Source: Bacteroidales bacterium
GTDB taxonomy: Bacteria > Bacteroidota > Bacteroidia > Bacteroidales > Bacteroidaceae
Direction: 5' to 3'
Length of the DNA: 64,000 nt
Assembly: GCA_018064685.1 (NCBI GenBank)
Contig: JAGHUS010000015.1
Coordinates: 1-64,000, forward strand
The position numbers and the translations under genes were made by a program. Under the pieces are notes generated by a model, which saw only the letters and a program-made list of their open reading frames with translations, did no database searches and was not told the DNA's origin. Every line of letters begins with the position of its first letter. Position 1 is the stretch's first letter. Shown here one piece after another: positions 1 to 6,585 of this stretch.

Positions 1-223
1 CAAAAAAATACGCACTCCTGCAACTTTTTAACTATATATTATTCAATTATTTACAGATATTTTTTTACTTGTTTTTCTGCACCCAAATTGGTGAAGAACC
101 TCCGCGAAGCGAAAATCAAATCCGTTTACTCGAAAAACTCTTATAACTCACTATAGTCCTGTCACTTCGTGCATTAATTCAAGATTTTAACGGGACACTA
201 ATGACTTCATAGACAAATAAATT

Positions 224-318
224 AAAGAACACATTTCACCCTGTCCTAATTGGTTTGTTTCCCTTTCGGACTAGTGCTTTCGCTTGATGAATTGTGTTCT
301 TTCAACGCCTCTTCCGGC
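224..318 (-). other. Structured non-coding segment (possible RNA leader)
   Basis: Positions 1-489 hold no convincing gene. Within them, 224-238 and 288-302 form a long inverted repeat (arms with AAAGAACACA and TGTGTTCTTT, one mismatch pair), and 306-316 form a second small stem (CGCC/GGCG). A minus-strand promoter-like box lies just to the right (365-372), so the structure would be transcribed leftwards, perhaps as the leader of a gene outside the window or as an independent RNA. I cannot match it to a named RNA family. Confidence 0.3.
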
Positions 319-364
319 GGTTTGTAAAGTCTATGTCATTGTTTGTTTTCAGGTGTATCGTGTG

Positions 365-372
365 CAAAGGTA
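365..372 (-). promoter_or_regulatory. Minus-strand -7 box (TACCTTTG)
   Basis: On the minus strand this reads TACCTTTG, a perfect match to the Bacteroidota -7 consensus TAnnTTTG. Transcription would run left through the structured segment towards position 1. No clear -33 TTTG was found at the expected distance. Confidence 0.4.
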
Positions 373-489
373 GGATTTATATTCCAACATTCCAAACTGT
401 TTAGGGGATTAGTTATGTTTTTCTGCGACAACTTCTTCAGTGGTCATTGCTTCTTCTGCTGTTAAGCGGTTGAGACATAGACAAGAAGA

Positions 490-511
490 AAGGCTCCCGA
501 TTGGGAGCCTT
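490..511 (-). terminator. Intrinsic terminator of the 510-1040 gene
   Basis: A perfect 9-bp stem (AAGGCTCCC / GGGAGCCTT, loop of 4) overlaps the stop codon of the minus-strand gene. On that strand it is followed by a pyrimidine-rich TTTCTTCTT tract. Confidence 0.7.
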
Positions 512-1040
512 AGTATTCTGGGTATGAAATAAGTATGAAAGAATCTACGTGGTCTGATTTTAATTTATTGAAATCAATCCCTTTATACATATTTTGTAAT
601 TTTTCTAACAAATTTACTTCTGTCCTTACAGTTCCGTCTGCATCCATGCGAATTTTCATAAAAACTTCCTTCTTGTAAGGTTCCGGCAGATTTTCTATCC
701 TTTTCTGAATTTCTGGCATCAATCGCCCCATAGCAGCCCCCAAGGATATATTTCCTTCTAGGCTATATTCTTGTATCCTGATAACAGTGTTGGGATTTAT
801 ATTTTGTACTTTTTTGTATCCTAATAGGCTTGCTACAAACATATGGTATGCGGAATAAAGATACATATGATATTTTTCCACATCAGCACACTTTGAATCA
901 TAATAGTGAATCAATGTAAGGATTTCGCTAATCTTTCTTTGAACATCAAGAATAAGAAGTTTTTTCGAAGTAGAAGCAATTATGCGATACAGAATCAGTA
1001 CTGTTACAGCAATAATAATTATAGGAACAATGGCTCTCAT
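510..1040 (-). CDS. Small membrane-anchored protein of unknown function
   Basis: The product is about 176 residues. It begins with a hydrophobic segment (MRAIVPIIIIAVTVLILYRI, residues 1-20) that should act as an uncleaved N-terminal membrane anchor, followed by a mostly helical soluble domain. I do not recognise a family. The frame stays open to 1511, but that extension is antisense to a ClpP-like pseudogene. A minus-strand -7 box at 1055-1062 lies between the two candidate starts, so I chose the ATG at 1040, about 8 nt downstream of the expected transcript start. A terminator overlaps the stop codon, so this looks like a single-gene unit. It sits among degraded accessory genes and may be mobile cargo. 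Confidence 0.55.
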   Translation of the reverse strand: MRAIVPIIIIAVTVLILYRIIASTSKKLLILDVQRKISEILTLIHYYDSKCADVEKYHMYLYSAYHMFVASLLGYKKVQNINPNTVIRIQEYSLEGNISLGAAMGRLMPEIQKRIENLPEPYKKEVFMKIRMDADGTVRTEVNLLEKLQNMYKGIDFNKLKSDHVDSFILISYPEY

Positions 1041-1054
1041 ATTTCTTTTTTTTG

Positions 1055-1062
1055 CAAATATA
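1055..1062 (-). promoter_or_regulatory. Minus-strand -7 box (TATATTTG)
   Basis: This matches TAnnTTTG on the minus strand and is placed to start transcription just upstream of the ATG at 1040. It decides the start of that gene, because the longer frame would begin upstream of the promoter. Confidence 0.45.
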
Positions 1063-1099
1063 CAGTTTTTCCGTCTTTTCATTATTATATATATGGATA

Positions 1100-1107
1100 T
1101 ATCTTTG
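1100..1107 (+). promoter_or_regulatory. -7 box (TATCTTTG) of the ClpP-like remnant
   Basis: TATCTTTG lies 20 nt upstream of the ATG at 1127 that opens the ClpP-like reading frame. It is back-to-back with the minus-strand box at 1055-1062. Confidence 0.5.
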
Positions 1108-1126
1108 CAAAAAAGTTCAATTTGCA

Positions 1127-1685
1127 ATGCCAAAGACCGATTATCACCTCCATCTAACAGGCGAACAAGGCATTCATAATCTTGACTGAATGTCAAGACG
1201 TGCCGTAGTGAGGGGAGGCCAGTGCTCTGGCCGACGGGGGGGCGAAGCCTGTCAGTGGATATGACTTCGACCGCAGCTATGTGGACTACATCCTCGGACA
1301 GAACAAGGACAAGGAAGTCAATGTTCTGATAGATAGTCTCGGTGGTTCCCTCGCCACCGCTCTCAGTATTGCCAGTGCCTTCCGCCGCTCTGCATCTCCG
1401 TAGAATGATGCTTCGCACAAAGTGTAGAAGAACCATGGCAACGTCAATGTGCACTTCGTAGGCATGAATGCTTCTGCTGCCGATCAGCAACGAAGGAGAT
1501 GCTTGCAACAAGCAAGAACCATCGCTTCACTCGGTGCCAAGCATGTAAGCATGGACGCAAGCCCCATGTACCTGGCCCACAAGTGCAGCACGTCCTTCTT
1601 CGAGTGGGGCTCGCTCAACTCTGTTCAGCTTCAGAAACTCAAAGAATCCAAGCTGCTTGAGCTCTGCCGAGTGCAGCCATGCTAA
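1127..1685 (+). pseudogene. Phage-type ClpP-like protease, interrupted by short insertions
   Basis: Pieces of one protease frame are visible in order: MPKTDYHLHLTG (from 1127), GYDFDRSYVDYILGQNKDKE followed by VNVLIDSLGGSLATALSIAS (1257-1388), HGNVNVHFVGMNASAA (1434-1481, containing the probable nucleophile Ser), and TIASLGAKHVSMDAS on to FFEWGSLNS (from 1518). This order fits ClpP-related head-maturation proteases of Bacteroidales phages. Between the pieces sit extra segments at about 1166-1250, at 1389-1433 (45 nt with two in-frame TAG codons) and at 1482-1517 (36 nt, no stop). Each extra segment can form a hairpin. The flanking coding sequence is otherwise clean. As it stands no functional protease is expected by normal translation. 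The C-terminus (after LQKLKESK) also looks altered and ends early. Confidence 0.7.
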
Positions 1686-1790
1686 GGCGATAGCCAATCT
1701 GGGAGCAATCTCTGGCGATGTTCAGTTTGGCCATTTACTTTGCAGTAATCAACAATTTCTTGAAAATTAGAAGAAAAATTGCAGAAAAGC

Positions 1791-1821
1791 TTGTTATTTC
1801 AAAAGATATGTTGTAATTTTG
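1791..1821 (+). promoter_or_regulatory. Promoter of the small RNA candidate
   Basis: TTG at 1791-1793 and TAATTTTG at 1814-1821 are separated by 20 nt. This is a good Bacteroidota -33/-7 pair with no coding frame downstream. Confidence 0.6.
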
Positions 1822-1827
1822 CATTGT

Positions 1828-1938
1828 CAGAAAGTCGTCGGTGGGCGCGATTACATCAAGCTGGACCTTTCTGAATGCTAATATTTATGGATTGGGGTGT
1901 CCCCGGTTGGAAAAGGGTTGCATGGCAACTCTTTTTTT
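1828..1938 (+). ncRNA. Small RNA candidate of about 110 nt
   Basis: A promoter (1791-1821) and an intrinsic terminator bound a non-coding stretch. A 7-bp stem pairs CAGAAAG (1828-1834) with CTTTCTG (1867-1873). A second small stem pairs GGGG with CCCC (1894-1904). The 3' end is an 8-bp stem (1914-1921 with 1925-1932) followed by a run of T to 1938. No open reading frame of note lies inside. Structure, size and boundaries resemble free-standing Bacteroidales small RNAs (for example the Bacteroidales-1 class), but I cannot confirm the family by eye. Confidence 0.55.
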
Positions 1939-2117
1939 ATGCTTATAGTTAGATTCTTATTCCAAACATATACTCGTAGATGGTTCTGCAGGTTTTATGG
2001 GAAGCTATGACTTCATCAGCGATGTTGTCAATCATTCCCTCTGCAAGCACAATGCTCAGAACGAGATGATGTTGCACGCCTGTATGTGTCTTCTACTGTC
2101 GGTTTGATATTAGGACT

Positions 2118-2981
2118 TTATTGAATATTGAAGTGTTTGGTTTTCGTTACATCCACAATGCTAAGTGATGGAACGAAACTCCAGTGCCTATATGGTGAAG
2201 TCCACCTTTCCTTAATGTTTGTATAAGACGTACTGACTCCTACATTGAAATTAGGACGTAGCTGACGAATGTGGGCATTGATATGTTTGTAAAGTTTCTC
2301 TTTCGCTATCGTACGTTTACCACGGAATCTGGACCCCGGAATCTTTACTTTGTGCTTGTTGTTCAAGCGGAAGTCCATCGAACCAAGAATGATGTCCATA
2401 ACCTGAAGTGGTAAGTGTTTCTTCGAATCTACCTCTGCAATGTTCTCCCTCTTGATTGATATTTTAGCCTTCTCAAAGTCAGAATCATGAGACAAGCCTA
2501 CAACAAATTGTTTGAATCTCTCTTTCTCTTCGCCATCCATAGGAATATCATCCAGGAAAAGATGAACGTCGATTTTTCTGTTCGATTCGTTGCTATACTG
2601 AAGTCCAAATGAGTGTTTGATGAACTGATAGTATAACTTTAAATACTCATCGTGCTTACTCTCTTGTCCTAAGGCTGCAAGCGAAACATTCTTATTGTGT
2701 CTGAAGAAGATACGAATTTTAACAAGATCTCTCTCCAACAGAGAAAATAACATATCAACAATCTTTTTGTAGGTCTCAAGGTGATATTCACTAACCTTCT
2801 GCCACTTTACCTCTTGAGTGATGCCAAGATTTTCGAAAGTTTTGGAGATTATACTCATGACCTTTCGATAATCTGTTGAACGGATAAGAATGCCACCATA
2901 GAAATTCGAATAGAACTCTCCATGTTTTTCGCTCTCATCACACCATATGTAATATGCCTGCTCGTTGCCATTATCTTTCTG
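2118..2981 (-). CDS. DUF3800 domain protein, start codon missing
   Basis: The minus-strand frame is open from 2981 to the stop at 2118, about 287 codons. Its first part reads YYIWCDESEKHGEFY and then FYGGILI, the typical N-terminal Asp-containing motif of DUF3800 proteins, which are RNase H-like proteins often found in phages and defence islands. The first in-frame ATG (2858) lies 34 codons after that aspartate motif, so starting there would delete it. There is no ATG, GTG or TTG between the upstream TAA (2984-2982) and the motif. An ATG in the next frame at about 2970 suggests a one-base frameshift. Either the gene is newly inactivated or it uses a rare start. A strong hairpin lies immediately upstream (2990-3061). 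Confidence 0.6.
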   Translation of the reverse strand, partial: QKDNGNEQAYYIWCDESEKHGEFYSNFYGGILIRSTDYRKVMSIISKTFENLGITQEVKWQKVSEYHLETYKKIVDMLFSLLERDLVKIRIFFRHNKNVSLAALGQESKHDEYLKLYYQFIKHSFGLQYSNESNRKIDVHLFLDDIPMDGEEKERFKQFVVGLSHDSDFEKAKISIKRENIAEVDSKKHLPLQVMDIILGSMDFRLNNKHKVKIPGSRFRGKRTIAKEKLYKHINAHIRQLRPNFNVGVSTSYTNIKERWTSPYRHWSFVPSLSIVDVTKTKHFNIQ

Positions 2982-2989
2982 TTAAACAC

Positions 2990-3061
2990 AAAAATAGCCC
3001 CGCTGAATCTACATTAAGAACTACGCGAACGTAGCCGTTCGATTGCAGAAGGGCTATTTTT
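2990..3061 (-). promoter_or_regulatory. Two-tier hairpin before the DUF3800 frame
   Basis: AAAAATAGCCC (2990-3000) pairs perfectly with GGGCTATTTTT (3051-3061). Between them CTACG/CGTAG (3021-3034) closes a tetraloop that reads UUCG on the minus strand. With T runs at both ends it could terminate in either direction. On the minus strand it sits within 10 nt of the DUF3800 frame, so it may act as an attenuator, or as the terminator of something now lost. Confidence 0.5.
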
Positions 3062-3210
3062 ATGTTGCAAATATACATACTTTACGCCATTTGACCAAAT
3101 TTTATATACATTTTCTTACTATTGTATGTCAAATAACATAAAATATGAAGCCATACACACCATTCTCAACTTCATCATTCCATGTCTTTTTTACGCGCCG
3201 AAACAACTTC

Positions 3211-3218
3211 TACCTTTG
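3211..3218 (+). promoter_or_regulatory. -7 box (TACCTTTG) of the M15 peptidase gene
   Basis: This is a perfect TAnnTTTG match 18 nt upstream of the ATG at 3236. It rules out the longer frame that opens at 3182. Confidence 0.55.
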
Positions 3219-3235
3219 CAGCAAAAAACAACATT

Positions 3236-3709
3236 ATGAAGTTATCAGAGCACTTTCAGTTGACAGAGTTCACTCGCTCAGCGACCGCCTCTGCCCGTAA
3301 GATTGACAACACACCGAACGACGCTGTGCTGGCCAATCTCAAAAATCTTGTTACTAAGGTGTTGGAGCCTTTACGCCAATGGTATGGCAAGCCCATAACC
3401 ATCGGCTCAGGCTATCGCTGCAAGGCTCTCAACACTGCCGTGGGTGGTGTCAAGAACAGCCAGCACATGACCGGAGAAGCTGCTGATCTTCAGGTGACAC
3501 TGAACGTCAGCAAGTCTGATCCTGCTGCGTATAATGCTGAGTTGCGCCGTCTGTATGACTACATCCGTCATAATCTACCTCATGACCAGGTGATTATGGA
3601 GCGTAACACGCCTACGAGCAAAACATACTGGATTCATGTGAGCTGTAAACGTGACATCTCTAAGAATCGAAAGCAAGGGATTCCCGAACTGGTGAAATAT
3701 AAGGTTTAG
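3236..3709 (+). CDS. M15-family peptidoglycan peptidase (endolysin-like)
   Basis: The product is 157 residues and starts MKLSEHFQLTEFTRS. It carries the peptidase M15A signature: SGYRCKALNTAVGG, then SQHMTGEAADL (zinc-binding His and Asp), and later YWIHVSC with the last zinc His. Enzymes of this family cleave peptide cross-links or D-Ala termini in peptidoglycan. In Bacteroidota such short stand-alone forms are usually phage endolysins or cargo next to DUF4248 genes. There is no signal peptide, so release would need a holin or lysis. The broken DUF4248 gene follows at 3902-4146, which fits that cassette. The start was chosen from the promoter box at 3211-3218. Confidence 0.8.
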   Translation: MKLSEHFQLTEFTRSATASARKIDNTPNDAVLANLKNLVTKVLEPLRQWYGKPITIGSGYRCKALNTAVGGVKNSQHMTGEAADLQVTLNVSKSDPAAYNAELRRLYDYIRHNLPHDQVIMERNTPTSKTYWIHVSCKRDISKNRKQGIPELVKYKV

Positions 3710-3849
3710 AGTGTAGAGTTTAGAGTTCAGTGTGTAGAGTAGTTATAAAGTGTAAAGTTGCAGAGTTGTACAGTTCTGGCAGTCCTCTTATTTACTCTAA
3801 ACTAAATCAACTGCTCTACACTAAATCAACTACTCTAAACTCTACACTC
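3709..3849. repeat. Low-complexity inverted and direct repeats
   Basis: GAGTGTAGAGTTTAGAGT (3709-3726) is repeated in perfect inverted form at 3832-3849. Between the arms are variants of the same words and a direct repeat (CTCTA-ACTAAATCAACT, near 3793-3830). It can fold into a long hairpin downstream of the M15 gene, but lacks a T run. Confidence 0.7.
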
Positions 3850-3896
3850 TACACTATCCTCGCGACCCTGTCTTTTCCTTCCACTCCTACCTGTAC

Positions 3897-3904
3897 TATC
3901 TTTG
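3897..3904 (+). promoter_or_regulatory. -7 box (TATCTTTG) before the DUF4248 remnant
   Basis: This perfect TAnnTTTG match lies immediately upstream of the broken DUF4248 frame. Confidence 0.45.
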
Positions 3905-4146
3905 CACGAAAATAACAACCTCATATCAGCAACCCCTTTCTGCATCCGCACCTATGGCCGCACCGAGCTGGCCCTGCTCTACATCCCCACCTCACGCCCT
4001 CCTCTGCATAGCGTGTCCTCCGCAGTTGGATCAACATCAATCCACCTCTCCGCCGCCAGCTCAAACACCTTGGCCTCAAACCCACCACACGCCGCTACAC
4101 CCCCGCCATGGTCAGTGCCATCGTCCAATATCTTGGCGAACCATGA
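3905..4146 (+). pseudogene. DUF4248 family protein, frameshifted and with a nonsense codon
   Basis: The frame begins TPFCIRTYGRTELALLYIP, a typical DUF4248 start (small Bacteroidales proteins of unknown function). After about position 3980 the family sequence continues only in the next frame: HLTPSSA, a TAG in place of the expected Trp, then RVLRSWININPPLRRQLKH and TPAMVSAIVQYLGEP, ending in TGA at 4144-4146. So there is one frameshift and one nonsense change. No ATG is available, and the only open start is a TTG inside the promoter box. It is decayed, and its neighbour is the M15 peptidase. Confidence 0.65.
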
Positions 4147-4235
4147 ATCCCTAATTTCTAAAATGATAATTGCAATTTATCACAAATTGTCATAGGTTTT
4201 AGGCTCTTACTTACTAACAATTCAAAAAAAAAATG

Positions 4236-4243
4236 TATCTTTG
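4236..4243 (+). promoter_or_regulatory. -7 box (TATCTTTG) of the WYL regulator gene
   Basis: This perfect TAnnTTTG match is 35 nt upstream of the ATG at 4279. An imperfect inverted repeat (ATGATAATTG ... CAAATTGTCAT, about 4163-4192) lies upstream and could be an operator. Confidence 0.5.
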
Positions 4244-4278
4244 CGCGTGAATATATTTAATACATTAGGAACGCGCAC

Positions 4279-5316
4279 ATGGCAGATACCAGAGAACCAC
4301 AAATCAGAAGACAAGTTATTGACCGTTGTCTGAGCAGCGGAAGAGGCTATAGTGTCATGCAATTGATGAAGGAGTGCAACAAAGCATTGGTTGCGCATGG
4401 ACATCTACCGGTATCTGTCCCCAATACCATTCGCGCAGACCTCAGATGCATTGACGAGCAGTACGAGACTGCCAACCGTACTGGCAAAATGAATGCAGAC
4501 GGCTATGTCATCATCGACGTCGAGCATTCTGGCCGTAACAAATATTATCGATACTGGAAAGAGGGTTTCTCTATCTACCATTCCGAGCTCAACAGCGAGG
4601 AGATAGCCGGTCTTGCTCAGGCTGTCAACATCCTCAGTCATTTTCAGGGCATGCCCAACTTCGAGTGGGTTGACGAGATGGCAAGCCGATTTCAGGACTA
4701 TACGGGTATGATTGGCGAACCGGCCACCGTAGTAAGCTTTGACGAAAATCCTGACCTCGTTGGTAAGGATCATTTCACCCGTCTCTTCAATGCCATCTGC
4801 ACAGAGACTCCCCTTGTCATTACCTATCGCAACTTCCGCACAAACGAAGACCGGAAGCTTGTCGTACATCCTTACTATTTGAAGCAGTATAACAAGCGTT
4901 GGTTTATGTTCGGATGGAACGAGACTGAAGGTTTCCTTGCCAGTTATGCCTTCGATCGCATCATTGAGATTGAAACGTCTCACAACGACTTCATACCCAA
5001 CGACAGCTTTGTTCCCGAAGATTACTTTGAGGAGATGGTAGGTGTGTCACGCTACTTGAATTCCGAATCTACAAAAGTCACTCTTTGGGTAAACGCCACA
5101 TCCTGGCCATACATTAAGACCAAGCCACTCCATGGCACACAGCGCATTGTCGAAGAGACCCCAGAGGGTGCTACCATTTCGATTGACGTCATCCTGAATT
5201 ACGAGTTGGAACAGCTTATTCTCAGTTATGGTGAGGCCGTCAAGGTTATTTCACCCGTGTCATTCCGAGACAAAATGAAGCAGAGAGTTGAGAAAATGCT
5301 GCTGAACTACAATTAA
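4279..5316 (+). CDS. WYL-domain transcriptional regulator
   Basis: The product is 345 residues. The N-terminus (about 1-75) fits a helix-turn-helix DNA-binding region. The WYL-type ligand domain follows (about 165-250), with LVITYRNFRTNEDRKLVVHP and YNKRWFMFGW. A C-terminal extension domain covers about 260-345. WYL proteins bind nucleic acid or nucleotide ligands and often repress defence operons (BrxR and CapW are characterised examples). It is the first gene of the island and lies 15 nt upstream of the DUF1016 nuclease gene, so the two are probably co-transcribed. My inference is that it controls itself and the nuclease, and perhaps the type I system, which also has its own promoter-like box at 6549. 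Confidence 0.8.
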   Translation: MADTREPQIRRQVIDRCLSSGRGYSVMQLMKECNKALVAHGHLPVSVPNTIRADLRCIDEQYETANRTGKMNADGYVIIDVEHSGRNKYYRYWKEGFSIYHSELNSEEIAGLAQAVNILSHFQGMPNFEWVDEMASRFQDYTGMIGEPATVVSFDENPDLVGKDHFTRLFNAICTETPLVITYRNFRTNEDRKLVVHPYYLKQYNKRWFMFGWNETEGFLASYAFDRIIEIETSHNDFIPNDSFVPEDYFEEMVGVSRYLNSESTKVTLWVNATSWPYIKTKPLHGTQRIVEETPEGATISIDVILNYELEQLILSYGEAVKVISPVSFRDKMKQRVEKMLLNYN

Positions 5317-5331
5317 TGGAAGTAAACCGCT

Positions 5332-6516
5332 ATGGCAAATATAACAGAACAGAATATAAACTTCGAGGCACTTGTCTCACAGATACAGAGCACGAACGAA
5401 GCGTTGCAGAACAATGCCCGCCTCGTCATCAACCGTCATGTCACAGCCAAGGCATGGCTCACGGGATATTACATCGTTGAGTATGAACAGTACGGAAGCG
5501 ACAGAGCGAAGTATGGAGAGAAACTTCTTCCTGAGTTGTCAAATCGACTTGGGAAACGCAATTTCAGTGTGACGAACCTAAAAATATACAGGCAGTTCTA
5601 TCTCATATATCCAACACTAATATCGGAAATAGGAAAGTTCTTGATGTCATACATGCCAATTGGTCAATCACTGACTGACCAATTACAACTCCCTGTAAAC
5701 CACCTAATTGAAAAAAGTCAGTCACTGACTGACCAATTCCCCTCAATTAGGCAATCACCGATTGCCCAATTCAAAGGCGTTTCCCCCGACAAACTCTTCA
5801 ACCGCCTTTCCTTCACCCATCTGGCAGCCATTCTCCCATGCAAGGATCCTCTCCAGCGTGCCTTCTACGAGACCATGGCAATACGTGGCACGTGGAGCGT
5901 ACGCGAACTCCAGCGACAGATAGACAGCAACTACTACGAGCGTAGCGGTTGGAGCCAGAAGCCAGAGCAACTGGCTGACCTCGTGGATGGTAAGGCAGAA
6001 CAGCAGTCACTTGCTCTCGACATCAAATCGCCATTTGCATTCGAGTTCCTGGGCTTGCAGGCAAAGGACGTGATCGAAGAGTCCGACCTCGAAACTGCTC
6101 TGCTCAATCATCTTCAGGATTTCATCCTTGAACTTGGCATGGGCTTTTGCTTTGAGGAGCGCCAGAAGAAGATGCTCATCGACGACCGCTATTTCTGGGC
6201 AGACCTCGTCTTCTACCACCGCATCCTAAAGCGCCATGTCATCATCGAACTCAAAGCCAACCGACTCGACTATGCCGACACAGCACAGCTGAAGATGTAC
6301 CTTGCCTACTATCGCAAGAACATCATGCAGCCCGACGACAATCCGCCTGTCGGCATCCTCATGTGTTCCGAGGTTGGTCAGGAGATGGCAGAATACATGC
6401 TCCTCGACACAAATGAGGACATCTTCATCTCTAAATACGAGCTCAACATTCCTTCCAAGGAACGTATGACCGAGTTCCTGCGCAAGGAAAACGAGGGAAT
6501 AAACAAAGAATTTTAA
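5332..6516 (+). CDS. DUF1016 / YhcG-type PD-(D/E)XK nuclease
   Basis: The product is 394 residues. An N-terminal DUF1016 region occupies about 1-110 and the C-terminal nuclease-like domain about 165-385. Catalytic-type residues are visible: Asp in WADLVFYH (about 290) and Glu-x-Lys in VIIELKANRL (about 305-310), followed by AQLKMYLAYYR. The family is often linked to type I restriction loci, and its exact role is not established. Between the two domains, residues about 110-145 (SLTDQLQL ... SLTDQFPS ... SPIAQF) are encoded by three consecutive DNA hairpins (5658-5766), an odd in-frame insertion. The gene follows the WYL gene by 15 nt and precedes hsdM by 69 nt. Confidence 0.8.
   Translation: MANITEQNINFEALVSQIQSTNEALQNNARLVINRHVTAKAWLTGYYIVEYEQYGSDRAKYGEKLLPELSNRLGKRNFSVTNLKIYRQFYLIYPTLISEIGKFLMSYMPIGQSLTDQLQLPVNHLIEKSQSLTDQFPSIRQSPIAQFKGVSPDKLFNRLSFTHLAAILPCKDPLQRAFYETMAIRGTWSVRELQRQIDSNYYERSGWSQKPEQLADLVDGKAEQQSLALDIKSPFAFEFLGLQAKDVIEESDLETALLNHLQDFILELGMGFCFEERQKKMLIDDRYFWADLVFYHRILKRHVIIELKANRLDYADTAQLKMYLAYYRKNIMQPDDNPPVGILMCSEVGQEMAEYMLLDTNEDIFISKYELNIPSKERMTEFLRKENEGINKEF
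5658..5766. repeat. Three palindromic units inside the nuclease gene
   Basis: Unit 1: AATTGGTCA (5658-5666) pairs with TGACCAATT (5676-5684). Unit 2: GTCAGTCA C TGACTGAC (5717-5733) is a perfect palindrome around one base. Unit 3: GGCAATC (5750-5756) pairs with GATTGCC (5760-5766). All three share the word (G/A)TCA(C/G)TGACTGACCAATT or a degenerate form, and the reading frame is kept throughout. Confidence 0.75.
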
Positions 6517-6548
6517 ATAGGTGCAGCAAGATTGAACCAATCCATTCG

Positions 6549-6556
6549 TACCTTTG
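6549..6556 (+). promoter_or_regulatory. -7 box (TACCTTTG) of the type I R-M operon
   Basis: This perfect TAnnTTTG match lies 30 nt upstream of the hsdM ATG. It would allow the modification operon to be expressed independently of the WYL-nuclease pair. Confidence 0.5.
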
Positions 6557-6585
6557 CAACGTCAAACAAGAGAAATAATTAATCT

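Noticed and set aside
1041-1511. Long N-terminal extension of the 510-1040 gene
   Set aside because: It is antisense to the ClpP-like frame and lies upstream of the likely promoter at 1055-1062.
1949-2107. Short plus-strand frame reading LVDGSAGFMGSYDFISDVVN and onward
   Set aside because: It looks protein-like and may be a remnant, but it has no start near its beginning, is only about 50 codons and matches no family I know.
3182-3235. Upstream extension of the M15 peptidase
   Set aside because: The extension covers the -7 box TACCTTTG, so translation should begin at the ATG at 3236.
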